Source: Enhydrobacter aerosaccus (GTDB lineage: Bacteria > Pseudomonadota > Alphaproteobacteria > Reyranellales > Reyranellaceae). Taken from it: 64,000 nt of DNA. Under the pieces are notes generated by a model that was not told the origin of the DNA, ran no database searches, and was given only the letters and a program-made list of their open reading frames with translations. Each line of letters begins with the position of its first letter. Within the stretch, counting starts at the first letter, position 1. The DNA lies in NCBI RefSeq assembly GCF_900167455.1, contig NZ_FUWJ01000002.1:175584-239583 (forward strand). The letters are read 5' to 3'. The position numbers and the translations under genes were made by a program. Shown in pieces: positions 29,390 through 38,368 of this stretch.

Positions 29390-32302
29390 CTACAGTCCGA
29401 TACTCCGGCCTCTACCGAGGTCGATACCGTGGCTGAAGGCGAGTTCCCGGCCAAGGCTACGGCCCGAGTCGATCCCAATGCCGAGGTCGCGCTTGCGACC
29501 CTCAAGGATGGATTCAAGCTGGGGATCGCGTTCAAGGCTCTTTGCCATGTCGCCCATGGCTGCCCGCGTGGACTTGTAACCGGACATGTCGCCCGCCTGG
29601 TACTGGCGCTGGCTGGTCTGGCCGAGTTCCCGCCAGCGTTCCACGAAGCGGTCGGCTCGCAGGCTGGGATCGGTGCGAAGCTCGGTTTCCAGTTGCAGGG
29701 CGCGGATTGCGTGCCGGGCGTCGCCGGACGCTGCCTCCGCCGCAAGCTCCGGGTTTTTCTTGTAGGCGGCTTCGGCGTCATGCGGGCCGTGGGGGCGCAC
29801 CTCCTCAAATCGCTGGCGCGCCTCCTGCAATTCCCTGATCTGATCGGGGCTGGCCTGGCCGCCCAGATCCTGTGCCGCGAAGATCGCATCCACGGCGCGG
29901 GCATGACGGACGAGCGCCCGGCCACGGGCGCGGCGCAACGCCGCCTCCGGGTCTTCCTCCACCTTCCTTTCCGGCCCCTGTCCGCCCTCAGCGGGCGGGC
30001 GTAGGCCGTCGAACAGGCCGCGAACCTTCTCGGGAACTTGGCGGACGATCTCGACAACCCGTTCCACGCGCTCGCGAAAGGTGATGCCGCGCCGCTCGGC
30101 ATAGTCTCGGGCGGGTTCGTAGTCGCTCGCCATGTCCTTGGCGCGGTCGCGCGACAAGACGTTGATGAGCTTGTCCTGACTGGCGAAGTCGTCGCGGCCA
30201 TAGTGCAGGTCCATACCGTCGCGGTGGCGCGAGAGGGCGACATAGCTGCCGTGAGCGTCCATGCCCGGTGTCGCCAGCACATGGGCGTGGTCCACGGTCA
30301 TGCCCTGCGCCTTGTGGATCGTCGCGGCATAGCCGTGGTCGATCTTGTTGTAGTCCTTCAAGTCGAACGAGACATTGCACCCGTCGTCCGTGCGCACGGT
30401 CATGCTCTGGGCGCTGACCTGCTCGATGGCCCCGAGCGTGCCGTTCTTCACGCCAAGCCCGCGCTCGTTTTGCAGGAACATCACGCGGTCGCCGGGTGCG
30501 AAGTTCCGCGCGCCGCGCTCGACGGCGACACGCACATCGTCGCCAAGGTTTCCGGCCTCGCGCATCCGTTCGCGGGCAGCTTCGTTCAACTCCCGCACCT
30601 CGGCATTGGTGTGGGTGAGGATGATGCGGGAGGCGTCGGGGCTGGCCTGACGGTCACGGTCCCAACGGTCGATCAACTCGCCGCGCGCCTGTTCGCGTGA
30701 CGCGGCCTCATGCACCATGCCATGTGTGTCGTAGGCTTGGATCGCATCGCCGATGCGGCGGGTCGCCAGATCGCGCGTGGCGTCGCGCTGCCAGTCCTGC
30801 CGCTGGCGGCGCACCTCGCTGATCTCGGCGCCGCCGTGGCGCTCGTGGATCGAGCGGAATGCCGCTCCCGCCTCAATGGATTGCAACTGCTGCGGATCGC
30901 CGACCAGCACGACCTTCGCGCCCGCGTCGGCGGCATGGGACAGCACGCGCTCCAACTGCCGCGTGCCGACCATGCCCGCCTCGTCGATGACAAGCACGTC
31001 GCGGGACGAGAGAAGGTCGCGACCCTGTCCCCAGCCATGTTCCATGCTGGCGATGGTGCGCGAGGCAATGCCCGATCCACCTTCCAGATTCTCGGCCGCG
31101 ATACCGGACAGCGCCACGCCCCGGACCTCGTAGCCTGCTGCCTCCCAGACTTCGCGCGCCACGCCCAGCATCGCGCTCTTGCCCGTCCCGGCATAACCAA
31201 CCACGACGCCCAAATCGCGCCCGTCCGTGACATGCGCCAGCGCGTCGGCCTGCTCGCCGGACAGGACAAGGCCGCGATCCGCCGCGCGGGCCAATGCGGC
31301 GTCGCGGTTCCTGCCGCTGACCTCATGACGTTCCCGTTCCGCCATCATCGCGGCGGCACGATGCAGGCGCTGTTCGGCCTCGATCATCTCGCGGGTCGTG
31401 AAACGCTCCTCGCCGCGACCGTCCTTGCCGAGTTCGACAACATCGGGCGCGTTGCGAATCGCGCCCATCACTTCGTTGAACTGGTCAATCCCGTCGCTGT
31501 GCCGGTGCGCGAGCATCGCCATGTCGCGCCGCGTGAAAGTCGATTGCTGCTGCGTGATGGCGTCGAGAGCGGTGGAAGGATCGGCGATGATCCGTTCACC
31601 GTTCTCGCGGGCGATGCGCCTGTGATCCTCGGCGCGGTCGGCCTCAATTCCTGCCACCTCCATGCGCTGCGCGGGCGCGCCGATCTTCGTCTGCGGCTCC
31701 AACGCGATGCCCTGCGCCTCAAGGCTGCGATGGTCGATCCGCGCGTCGATGTCGAGTTCGGCCAGCCTCTCGTTGACGCGATCGGCCCAGCGTTCGCGCC
31801 AACGCTCGACCAACTCCGTGCGGTTCCACTCCCGCACCTTCGGGCCAAAACCGTTCCCGTCCACCGACCGCATGGTGAGCATGACATGGGCATGGGGCTT
31901 GGGCTGGCCGTCCCCGCCCTTGTCCCAATGCACATTGAGGTCGGCGATCATGCCCTGATCGACAAACTCCAGTGCCACGAAGTCGCGGGCCAGTTCGATG
32001 CCCTGCGCCTGCGTCATCTCGCGCGGAAGGGCGAACTCCACCTCGCGGGCAAGCTGCGCGTCTTTGCGCATCTCGGCGGCTTCGACATCGTTCCACAGCC
32101 GTTCGCGATCCTCCCAGACCTCGGGCGCGTTTTCCGGCAGCATGACCTCGCAATGCACTACGCCCGGCTTGTTCGAGAAGTCATGGTCACGGTCCAGCCG
32201 GTCGTCGCGCAACCGCGATCCCGAGCGGTAGGCGGCGGCAGCGACCGCGCTGCGGCCCGCCGCGCGTCCGATGACCTGAACGGAGAAATGGTAGATCGCC
32301 AT
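29390..32302 (-). CDS. traA: MOBQ conjugative relaxase-helicase TraA
   Basis: The protein has 970 residues. The N-terminal MobA/MobL relaxase domain starts MAIYHFSVQVIGRAAGRSAV, with the active-site tyrosine expected near Tyr25 (AAAYRSGS) and the metal histidines in NVHWDKGG...PHAHVMLTM. A RecD-like helicase follows with Walker A GYAGTGKSAML and the DEAD-like box VLVIDEAGMVGTRQL. Together they would nick oriT, hold the 5' end and unwind the strand. The C-terminal tail after the helicase is short for TraA. It is divergent from traC, with the oriT between. Confidence 0.93.
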   Translation of the reverse strand: MAIYHFSVQVIGRAAGRSAVAAAAYRSGSRLRDDRLDRDHDFSNKPGVVHCEVMLPENAPEVWEDRERLWNDVEAAEMRKDAQLAREVEFALPREMTQAQGIELARDFVALEFVDQGMIADLNVHWDKGGDGQPKPHAHVMLTMRSVDGNGFGPKVREWNRTELVERWRERWADRVNERLAELDIDARIDHRSLEAQGIALEPQTKIGAPAQRMEVAGIEADRAEDHRRIARENGERIIADPSTALDAITQQQSTFTRRDMAMLAHRHSDGIDQFNEVMGAIRNAPDVVELGKDGRGEERFTTREMIEAEQRLHRAAAMMAERERHEVSGRNRDAALARAADRGLVLSGEQADALAHVTDGRDLGVVVGYAGTGKSAMLGVAREVWEAAGYEVRGVALSGIAAENLEGGSGIASRTIASMEHGWGQGRDLLSSRDVLVIDEAGMVGTRQLERVLSHAADAGAKVVLVGDPQQLQSIEAGAAFRSIHERHGGAEISEVRRQRQDWQRDATRDLATRRIGDAIQAYDTHGMVHEAASREQARGELIDRWDRDRQASPDASRIILTHTNAEVRELNEAARERMREAGNLGDDVRVAVERGARNFAPGDRVMFLQNERGLGVKNGTLGAIEQVSAQSMTVRTDDGCNVSFDLKDYNKIDHGYAATIHKAQGMTVDHAHVLATPGMDAHGSYVALSRHRDGMDLHYGRDDFASQDKLINVLSRDRAKDMASDYEPARDYAERRGITFRERVERVVEIVRQVPEKVRGLFDGLRPPAEGGQGPERKVEEDPEAALRRARGRALVRHARAVDAIFAAQDLGGQASPDQIRELQEARQRFEEVRPHGPHDAEAAYKKNPELAAEAASGDARHAIRALQLETELRTDPSLRADRFVERWRELGQTSQRQYQAGDMSGYKSTRAAMGDMAKSLERDPQLESILEGRKRDLGIGIDSGRSLGRELAFSHGIDLGRGRSIGL

Positions 32303-32332
32303 GGCGACCGACCAGATACTGCCCTCAAGCGC

Positions 32333-32360
32333 ACGTCGGAACGACGTATAAGCGCGCCCT
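32333..32360 (+). other. oriT: Origin of transfer (oriT), Ti/RSF1010 type
   Basis: A perfect inverted repeat acgtcg-gaa-cgacgt (32333-32347) is followed immediately by ataagcgcgccct (32348-32360). The layout, and the TAA-x-x-GCGCCCT core next to a hairpin ending in CGACGT, copy the known nick regions of Ti plasmids and RSF1010. It lies between the divergent traA and traC genes, where MOBQ oriT sites belong. Confidence 0.8.
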
Positions 32361-32473
32361 CGAAACTAATTTCTCGGGATGATCCGCGCCGTTCCAGGCC
32401 GTCCCGGCAACATAGAAGCATTTCCGCAGGCACGAAACTATCATCCCTCCATCGACTGCTCATGGAGGACATG

Positions 32474-32800
32474 ATGCGCAAGCCACGGGACTTTGATGCG
32501 GAACTGAAGGCGCTTGAGGACAAGGCGCGAGACCTGAAAGCTCGCAAGGTGCAGCAACTCGGCGAACTGGTGATCTCGACCGGAGCCGATGCGCTCACCG
32601 CCGACGAACTGGCGGGCGCGCTGGCCGTGCTGGCCGAAACCAAGGACGCCGGGAAGAGGGAGGCGTGGGCCAAGCGCGGGGCCGCGTTCTTTCAAAGCCG
32701 GCCGCGGCGATCTGCATCAGCGCCTGACCGCGACGCTGGCGGCGCTGCGACGCAACCGGGCAGCGCGCAACCGGCATCAGGGAGCGCGGGCGCGGCATGA
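32474..32800 (+). CDS. traC: TraC-like mobilisation protein
   Basis: The 108-residue protein has an N-terminal helical part MRKPRDFDAELKALEDKARD followed by KARKVQQLGELVISTGADAL. This is the pattern of TraC proteins that help TraA at oriT in Ti-type systems. The start ATG at 32474 has GGAGG 5 bp upstream; earlier in-frame ATGs are too close to that site. The last 25 residues are low in complexity. Confidence 0.82.
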   Translation: MRKPRDFDAELKALEDKARDLKARKVQQLGELVISTGADALTADELAGALAVLAETKDAGKREAWAKRGAAFFQSRPRRSASAPDRDAGGAATQPGSAQPASGSAGAA

Positions 32801-32801
32801 C

Positions 32802-33020
32802 ATGCGCACCTGGCAGGTCGAACGCCGCAAACGCACGCGACATCTGATCGAACTCGGCGGACTCGTCGTCAAGGCCGGGATCGTGGACCTCATCGGCGAT
32901 GATCGCGCCACGATCTACGGCGCGCTGCTCTGGATGGCCGAAAAGCTCCAGAGCGATCAGGGCGAACATGCGCGAAGGCTATGGGCCGCAAGGGGGAAGC
33001 AAGCGCTCGAGGATCACTGA
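32802..33020 (+). CDS. traD: TraD-like conjugal transfer protein
   Basis: The 72-residue basic protein starts MRTWQVERRKRTRHLIELGG and continues LVVKAGIVDLIGDDRATIYGALLWMAEKL. This is the TraD accessory protein of MOBQ systems, unrelated to the TraD coupling ATPase of F. Its start is 1 bp after the traC stop. A longer open frame exists upstream but is the out-of-frame shadow of traC. Confidence 0.85.
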   Translation: MRTWQVERRKRTRHLIELGGLVVKAGIVDLIGDDRATIYGALLWMAEKLQSDQGEHARRLWAARGKQALEDH

Positions 33021-33053
33021 GCATCATATCGTCAAACGACAGCCCCCTTCGAT

Positions 33054-33875
33054 GTACGCCTCGTTATGGAATGAGAACGCGCTCCAAGGCATCGACCAAC
33101 TCGCGCCGTTTGCCCATCCCACGGTTCGCAAGATCATCGTCACCGGCTCGGTCGAGGTAGGCCAAGCAACTGGCCGCACTGGCGGGTCGGCACATGAAGC
33201 GCACATCGACGGAATTGGGCGGACATACCCCGTGCTTGTGTTCGACGATGCCGATGCCGATGCAGAGGCCGCGGCCCGCGCGCTTGCGGCCAAGACGTTG
33301 TGCAATGCCATTCAGGACTGCATTTCGCTCACGCGCTTCTTCATCCAGGGGGCATTCTCGACCGCTTTCTCTCCGGACTGGTTTCGGCTTTCAAAACGGT
33401 GAGGGTCGGGGGTGGACTGAACGATGGCACCCAGAAGGACCGCTTTGGCATGCCGGTCGCGCGCCGGCGACAGAAAAGCTGGTTGCCGACGCACGAAAGC
33501 GGCACCGAAGTGCTGACCGGGGCAAGCGGATCGGCAATGTCGGCAGCTTCTACGCGCGCACGATCGTGCACACGCCCGATGATCGCATCGCGCTGATGCG
33601 CGAAGAGCCGTTCGGATCGGTTGCCGTCGTCTCGCCCTTCCGGGGCAACGAAGACGGCCTGGCACGCGCGAACGGCCTGCCCTTCGGTCTTGTCTCCTAC
33701 ATCTTCACCAACTCGCTGGAACGGACCGACATGGCAGCGGCAGCTCTTCAGGCCGGCATGGTGAGCATCAAACATTTTGGCCTTGCGCTTCCCGTGTCCA
33801 CTTTCGGCGGAGTGCGCTACAGCGGCCATGGCAGCGAACGCGGGACCGGCTCGATCCACCCTGGTGTGCGCCCCA
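33054..33875 (+). pseudogene. Degraded NAD-dependent aldehyde dehydrogenase
   Basis: Fragments of one aldehyde dehydrogenase appear in order in different plus-strand frames. They are HPTVRKIIVTGSVEVGQA and YPVLVFDDADADA (frame ending at 33402), then KTVRVGGGLNDGTQKDRFG, then RIGNVGSFYARTIVHTP, MREEPFGSVAVVSPFRG, ARANGLPFGLVSYIFTNS and AGMVSIKHFGLALP. The catalytic Cys region has decayed to DCISLTRFF and the N-terminal third is missing. At least two frameshifts make the gene dead. It may once have served the alcohol and ketone pathway downstream. Confidence 0.85.
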
Positions 33876-34190
33876 GTCGAGCGCTGCATAGATCTCGCAC
33901 GCCACGATGGCGCCGAGCCCGCGCACCTGTCTCAGGTCTCCGGGGCAGCGCACGCAGGGTCGAGAGTTTCCAGCCCGGGCGATCACCCGGCTCGCGATCA
34001 GCGCCGAGGCGAGATCGTGCGCACGCGAACCCCGGCGCCCAAGCAGGCGCGGGCTCTCCAGCTTGTGCATCATCCCTATTACCGCCGCCACATGGCCATG
34101 CGGCAGTGATGGCAGCGCCCTGAAAGCGGAGCTGCCCCGCTCGGCCTGGCCAAGATTCGACCGAACGACCCAGCAAGATTGTTCTATATG
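33840..34190 (-). pseudogene. IS1634-like transposase fragment
   Basis: The minus strand encodes pieces of the N-terminal half of an IS1634-type DDE transposase. They are LPHGHVAAVIGMMHKLESPRLLGRR in two frames, then SRAHDLASALIASRVIARA, and IYAALDWGAHQ, matching the usual SRERDLVxALIVARxL and LYAALDWLLARQ. There are frameshifts and the catalytic region is gone. It is a remnant lying between the aldehyde dehydrogenase relic and the acyl-CoA ligase gene. Confidence 0.6.
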
Positions 34191-34450
34191 GCCACATTGA
34201 ATGTTAAAGACTGCCCGGAGGCCGAGGCATAAACTCTCCGCTCATCGAGGTTGGATGGCGCCCACGCGTGAAGTTCGGGCCGAGTTCAGGGGGAACGGGG
34301 CTAAATGAAGACTCAGTTAGTAGGTGTTGATGCAAAAGCCGCGCCGGGACCGTGCGGCATCGTTGTGGTGGAAGCTCGGCCTGCCGAGCTGTACGCTCGT
34401 GCACCAGCTCCGTCACTGGTGTCAACTGGCGTTCCGTCTAGACCGCAGGT

Positions 34451-36058
34451 ATGATTTTTAGGGCGACAGCGATGCAGCTCACTCTGAAGACCTTCCTGGA
34501 GCGCACGGAGTCTTTCCTACCGCAGAACGAGATCGTTTCGAGACAAGCCGACGGCCAGCTTTTTCGCTATCATTATGCCGATTACTGTCGGCGTACTCGA
34601 CAGCTTGCGAGCGCCTTGGCTCGGCTCGGGGTCAAGCCGGGCGACAGAGTCGCGACGCTGGGCTGGAACACATACCGGCACATGGAGCTCTACTTCGCCG
34701 TTCCGTGCCTTGGCGCCATCCTGCACACGGTGAACATCCGCCTCACCGACGAGCACATCGCCTATATCATGAACCACGCCGAAGACGTGGTCCTCTTCGT
34801 GGATCCGGATCTCCTGCCGACCGTGGAACGAGTCGCTCCTTCGGTGCGCAGTCTCCGCCACATCATCGTCATGGACGATCGGCCGGCGCCTCTCGGCGAT
34901 TGTGACTATGAGAGCTTTCTCGCGACAGGCGATCCGGACTTCGCGTTTCCCGAGATCGAGGAGAACAGCCCCTGCGGCATGTGCTTCACGTCCGCCACGA
35001 CGGGCGATCCCAAGGGGGTCGTCTACACCCAACGCGGCCTCTACCTGCACACGCTCGCGCTTTGCCTTCGCGATGTCCTCGCCATCAGCGAGCATGACAC
35101 CGTGCTGCCGGTCGTGCCCATGTTCCACGCCAACTCGTGGGGACTGCCCCACGCTGCGGTCGCCGTCGGCGCGACGATCGTGCTGCCAGGCCCGCATCCG
35201 ACTGCCGCGGACATTCTCGATCTCATCGAGGCCGAGCGCGGCACGTTCTGCGCCGCCGCAGTGACGATCGGCGTCGAACTCTATGCGCAGCTGAAGAAGA
35301 AGCCGCGCGACATCAGCAGCTTGCGCGGCCTCATGCTCGGAGGCTCGGCCACGCCCGAGGCGCTCATGAAGCGCTTTCACAACGAGTACGGCGTCCCCAT
35401 CCTCACCGCCTGGGGCGCGACAGAAGCCGCCCCGCTCGCGACGATCACTCATGTGCGGCGCAGCGTGTTCGAGGCCGGACCGGAAGAGCGGATCAAGGTT
35501 CGGATCCGGCAGGGCATTCCCGTACCCGGAGTCGAACTCAAGGTGCTGGACGATTGCGGAAAACCCGTGCCCCGCGACGACCGCCACCCTGGCGAGGTGC
35601 ATGTGCGAGGTCCCTGGATCGCCACCGAATACTACCGCGATAAGCGCAGCCGCGACAGCTTCGCCGATGGGTGGTGGCGAAGCGGCGACATTGCGACGCA
35701 AGGCTCCGATGGCTCGATCCGCCTCGTCGACCGCGCGAAGGATCTCGTAAAGTCCGGCGGCGAATGGATCTCCTCAGTGGATCTCGAGAACGAACTCGCT
35801 GCCTGTCCCGGCGTTTTGGAGGCGGCGGTCGTGGCGATGCCGGACGCACGTTGGCAGGAGCGGCCAGTGGCCTTTGTTGTGCCCTTGCAGGAGAGTGGAG
35901 AGCTCGACCCAGACATACTGAGCGCGTGGCTCGCGCGCCGCTTCGCGAAGTGGTGGATACCAGACCGCTTCGTCGTGGTCGCGGCGCTGCCGAAAACCGG
36001 TGTCGGCAAGGTCGACAAGCGCACCCTGCGCGAGCGCGCGGCGGGACTCGCCCTGTGA
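34451..36058 (+). CDS. Long/medium-chain acyl-CoA ligase (AMP-forming)
   Basis: The 535-residue ANL enzyme has the AMP loop CFTSATTGDPKGVVYTQRG, the adenine-binding region LTAWGATEAAPLAT and the hinge VDRAKDLVKSGGEWISSVDLE. A C-terminal catalytic lysine lies in PKTGVGKVDKRTLRE. The FadD3/DitJ-like look suggests activation of a ring-derived or medium-chain acid. The frame opens at 34451; the ATG at 34472 (MQLTLKTF) is a likely alternative. It leads a plus-strand set with alcohol dehydrogenase, esterase and Baeyer-Villiger monooxygenase, and would feed the final acid into beta-oxidation. Confidence 0.87.
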   Translation: MIFRATAMQLTLKTFLERTESFLPQNEIVSRQADGQLFRYHYADYCRRTRQLASALARLGVKPGDRVATLGWNTYRHMELYFAVPCLGAILHTVNIRLTDEHIAYIMNHAEDVVLFVDPDLLPTVERVAPSVRSLRHIIVMDDRPAPLGDCDYESFLATGDPDFAFPEIEENSPCGMCFTSATTGDPKGVVYTQRGLYLHTLALCLRDVLAISEHDTVLPVVPMFHANSWGLPHAAVAVGATIVLPGPHPTAADILDLIEAERGTFCAAAVTIGVELYAQLKKKPRDISSLRGLMLGGSATPEALMKRFHNEYGVPILTAWGATEAAPLATITHVRRSVFEAGPEERIKVRIRQGIPVPGVELKVLDDCGKPVPRDDRHPGEVHVRGPWIATEYYRDKRSRDSFADGWWRSGDIATQGSDGSIRLVDRAKDLVKSGGEWISSVDLENELAACPGVLEAAVVAMPDARWQERPVAFVVPLQESGELDPDILSAWLARRFAKWWIPDRFVVVAALPKTGVGKVDKRTLRERAAGLAL

Positions 36059-36112
36059 CCGTCCATGCCATCCGCATGCCGCTCGTGTTCCAGACTAGGA
36101 GGACTCTCTAAA

Positions 36113-37222
36113 ATGTCTGCTACCGGCCGCGTCGCTTTGTTCCGGGGGCCACGACAGCCCTTCGATATGGCCGAAATGCCGGTGCCGGAGCCCCGGCCCG
36201 GCGCGGTCCTCGTGCGTGTGCGGATTGCCAATATCTGCGGCTCGGACCTGCATGCATGGCGCGGCGACTTCCGGCTTGCTGGCCTCGGCGGCAAGCTGCC
36301 CACGGTGCTCGGCCACGAGATGACGGGCACAATCGCCGCGCTCGGCCGGGACGTGGATCGCGACAGCAACGGCGAGCCGCTTCACGAGGGCGACCACGTC
36401 GTCTTCGCCTATTTCACCGGCTGCGGCCACTGCCCTTCCTGCCTGCGCGGACGCCGCGCCGCCTGCGACCACATCGACATGGCGATGACCGGCGACGCTA
36501 CCGAATGGCCGCATTTCGTCGGAGGCTACGGCGAGTATTTTTACGTGAAGCCGGGCTCGACCATCTACAAGGTGCCGCCCAAGCTTCCCCTCGAAATCGT
36601 CGCCGGCGCGAACTGCGCCCTGGCGCAGGTCATCGCCGGGTTCGAGCGGGCGAACCTTTCCTTCGACGAGACCGTGGTGATCCAGGGCGCCGGCGGCCTC
36701 GGCCTCTATGCGACGGCGGTCGCGAAAGCCTTCGGGGCGCGGCTCGTCGTCGTGCTCGACGCAATCAGCGACAGGCTCGCGATGGCGAAGCGGTTCGGGG
36801 CGGACGTCACCATCAACATCGCCGAGGAGACGGACGAAAAGTCGCGCGTGAATCAGGTCAAGGCGCTTACCGATGGCCGGGGCGCAGACATTGTGATGGA
36901 GCTGGTCGGGCGCGCCGACGTGGTGCCGGAGGGCATACGCATGCTCGCGCAGTTCGGCCGCTATGTGGGCATCGGCAACATCAACGCCGGCCAGAGCCAC
37001 CCGTTCGATCCGTCGCGCCTCGTCATGACCAACAAGTCGATGCTCGGCGTCGCGCTCTACGAGCCGTACACGCTCGGCAAGGCGCTTCGTTTCCTCGAGC
37101 GCAACCGCGACAGGCTGCCGCTCGACCAGCTGCTCAGCGCCAAATTTCCGCTGGACCAGATCAACGAGGCTTTCGCTCAGGCGGACAGGCGCGCCGTGCT
37201 GCGCGCAAGCCTCGTTCCGTGA
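36113..37222 (+). CDS. Zinc-dependent alcohol dehydrogenase (MDR family)
   Basis: The 369-residue protein has catalytic-zinc residues in NICGSDLHAW and LGHEMTG, and structural-zinc cysteines in CGHCPSCLRGRRAAC. The nucleotide-binding loop is IQGAGGLGLYATAVAKAFG. It would oxidise a secondary or cyclic alcohol with NAD(P). The ATG at 36113 has TAGGAGGA 10 bp upstream, better than the ATG at 36065. Its place before an esterase and a Baeyer-Villiger monooxygenase suggests the alcohol-to-ketone step. Confidence 0.9.
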   Translation: MSATGRVALFRGPRQPFDMAEMPVPEPRPGAVLVRVRIANICGSDLHAWRGDFRLAGLGGKLPTVLGHEMTGTIAALGRDVDRDSNGEPLHEGDHVVFAYFTGCGHCPSCLRGRRAACDHIDMAMTGDATEWPHFVGGYGEYFYVKPGSTIYKVPPKLPLEIVAGANCALAQVIAGFERANLSFDETVVIQGAGGLGLYATAVAKAFGARLVVVLDAISDRLAMAKRFGADVTINIAEETDEKSRVNQVKALTDGRGADIVMELVGRADVVPEGIRMLAQFGRYVGIGNINAGQSHPFDPSRLVMTNKSMLGVALYEPYTLGKALRFLERNRDRLPLDQLLSAKFPLDQINEAFAQADRRAVLRASLVP

Positions 37223-37293
37223 AGGGAACTGCCGCGTGTCCATACGTGGAGGGGACCGAATACCTCCGCTCACCAAGGGAAGGAAGCACCGAT

Positions 37294-38208
37294 ATGCCAA
37301 GCAAGGAATCCGCAGAGCTCGCCGATCTCTACCGGTCATGGGTCGCCGCGATGACGGCCAAGCCGGACATGGGCCTCGACGAGATCCGACGTCTGTTCAG
37401 CCATTGGGGCGACGTGACCGCCGATCCCAGGGGCGTCGACTACCTGGAGATCGAGGTCGAAGGGATTCCGGCTATGTGGGCGGTGCCCCACGGTGCTGTC
37501 CGTGATCGCGTTCTGCTTTGCTCGCATGGAGGCGGTTATGTCGTCGGCTCGATGTACACCCACCGCAAGCTCTTTGGGCATATCGCCAAGGCGGTCGGCT
37601 GCCGGGCGCTGATCGTCGATTATCGGCGCGCCCCCGAGAATCCGCATCCAGGTCCCGTCAACGATATGGTCACCGCCTATCGCTGGTTACTGGAACGGGA
37701 GGGGTTGAAACCGCAACATATCGCGTTGACGGGCGACTCAGCCGGCGGTGCGCTTACGCTCACGACAATCGCCGCCGCGCGGGATAAGGGGTTGCCGCTT
37801 CCGGTGGCAACCATCCCGATGTCCCCTTGGGCCGGAATGGACACCTCGGGCCAAACGTACGACACGAACAAGGACAGGGACGCGCTGGTTTCTCGAGACA
37901 CCACCACGGGCTTAGGTAGTCTTTTCATCGGTGAGAAGGGCAATCCAAAGGATCCTTTGGCAAATCCGCTTTACACTGAATATTCGAAATTCCCACCGAT
38001 ATACATCACGGTCGGAGACGCCGAGACTCTTCTCGACGACAGCCGGCGGATAGCGGAGCGAGCGAAGAAAGCGGGCGTGGACGTTAGAATCGATGTTTTC
38101 CCCGACATGCAGCACGTCTTCCAGTTTCTCGCTGGTACTGCGCCTGAAGCCGACGATGCGATTAAGCGCATGGCCGAGTGGGTTCGCCCGAAGCTTGGTC
38201 TGAGCTGA
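37294..38208 (+). CDS. HSL-type alpha/beta hydrolase (esterase/lactonase)
   Basis: The 304-residue protein has the hormone-sensitive-lipase oxyanion motif SHGGGYVVGS (about 82-91), the nucleophile GDSAGGAL (about 146-153), Asp in VGDAETLLDD and His in DMQHVFQF. It resembles the monoterpene lactone hydrolase type. It would open the ester or lactone made by the neighbouring Baeyer-Villiger enzyme. The start ATG at 37294 follows GGAAGG. Base composition becomes less GC-rich from here into the monooxygenase, a sign of recent acquisition. Confidence 0.88.
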   Translation: MPSKESAELADLYRSWVAAMTAKPDMGLDEIRRLFSHWGDVTADPRGVDYLEIEVEGIPAMWAVPHGAVRDRVLLCSHGGGYVVGSMYTHRKLFGHIAKAVGCRALIVDYRRAPENPHPGPVNDMVTAYRWLLEREGLKPQHIALTGDSAGGALTLTTIAAARDKGLPLPVATIPMSPWAGMDTSGQTYDTNKDRDALVSRDTTTGLGSLFIGEKGNPKDPLANPLYTEYSKFPPIYITVGDAETLLDDSRRIAERAKKAGVDVRIDVFPDMQHVFQFLAGTAPEADDAIKRMAEWVRPKLGLS

Positions 38209-38368
38209 TTCCGACAGGGAGAAATGCAGCAATCGCGCGAGCCGGATGAATGCAAGTCTGTGCTCCGCGACGATGCTCTCTTGGAATCGAATTACCCGTG
38301 CCCAGGCCCTTCGCCAGGGGACAGGGAGTGCACAAAAATATTCATCACATAATAAGAGGGGAACGAAC

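Noticed and set aside
30710..32473. Long plus-strand frame ahead of traC
   Set aside because: It is antisense to traA. The traC start with GGAGG at 32464-32468 is far downstream.
34191..34450. Possible small gene between the IS1634 relic and the acyl-CoA ligase
   Set aside because: Only short frames without ribosome sites or protein-like composition were seen.
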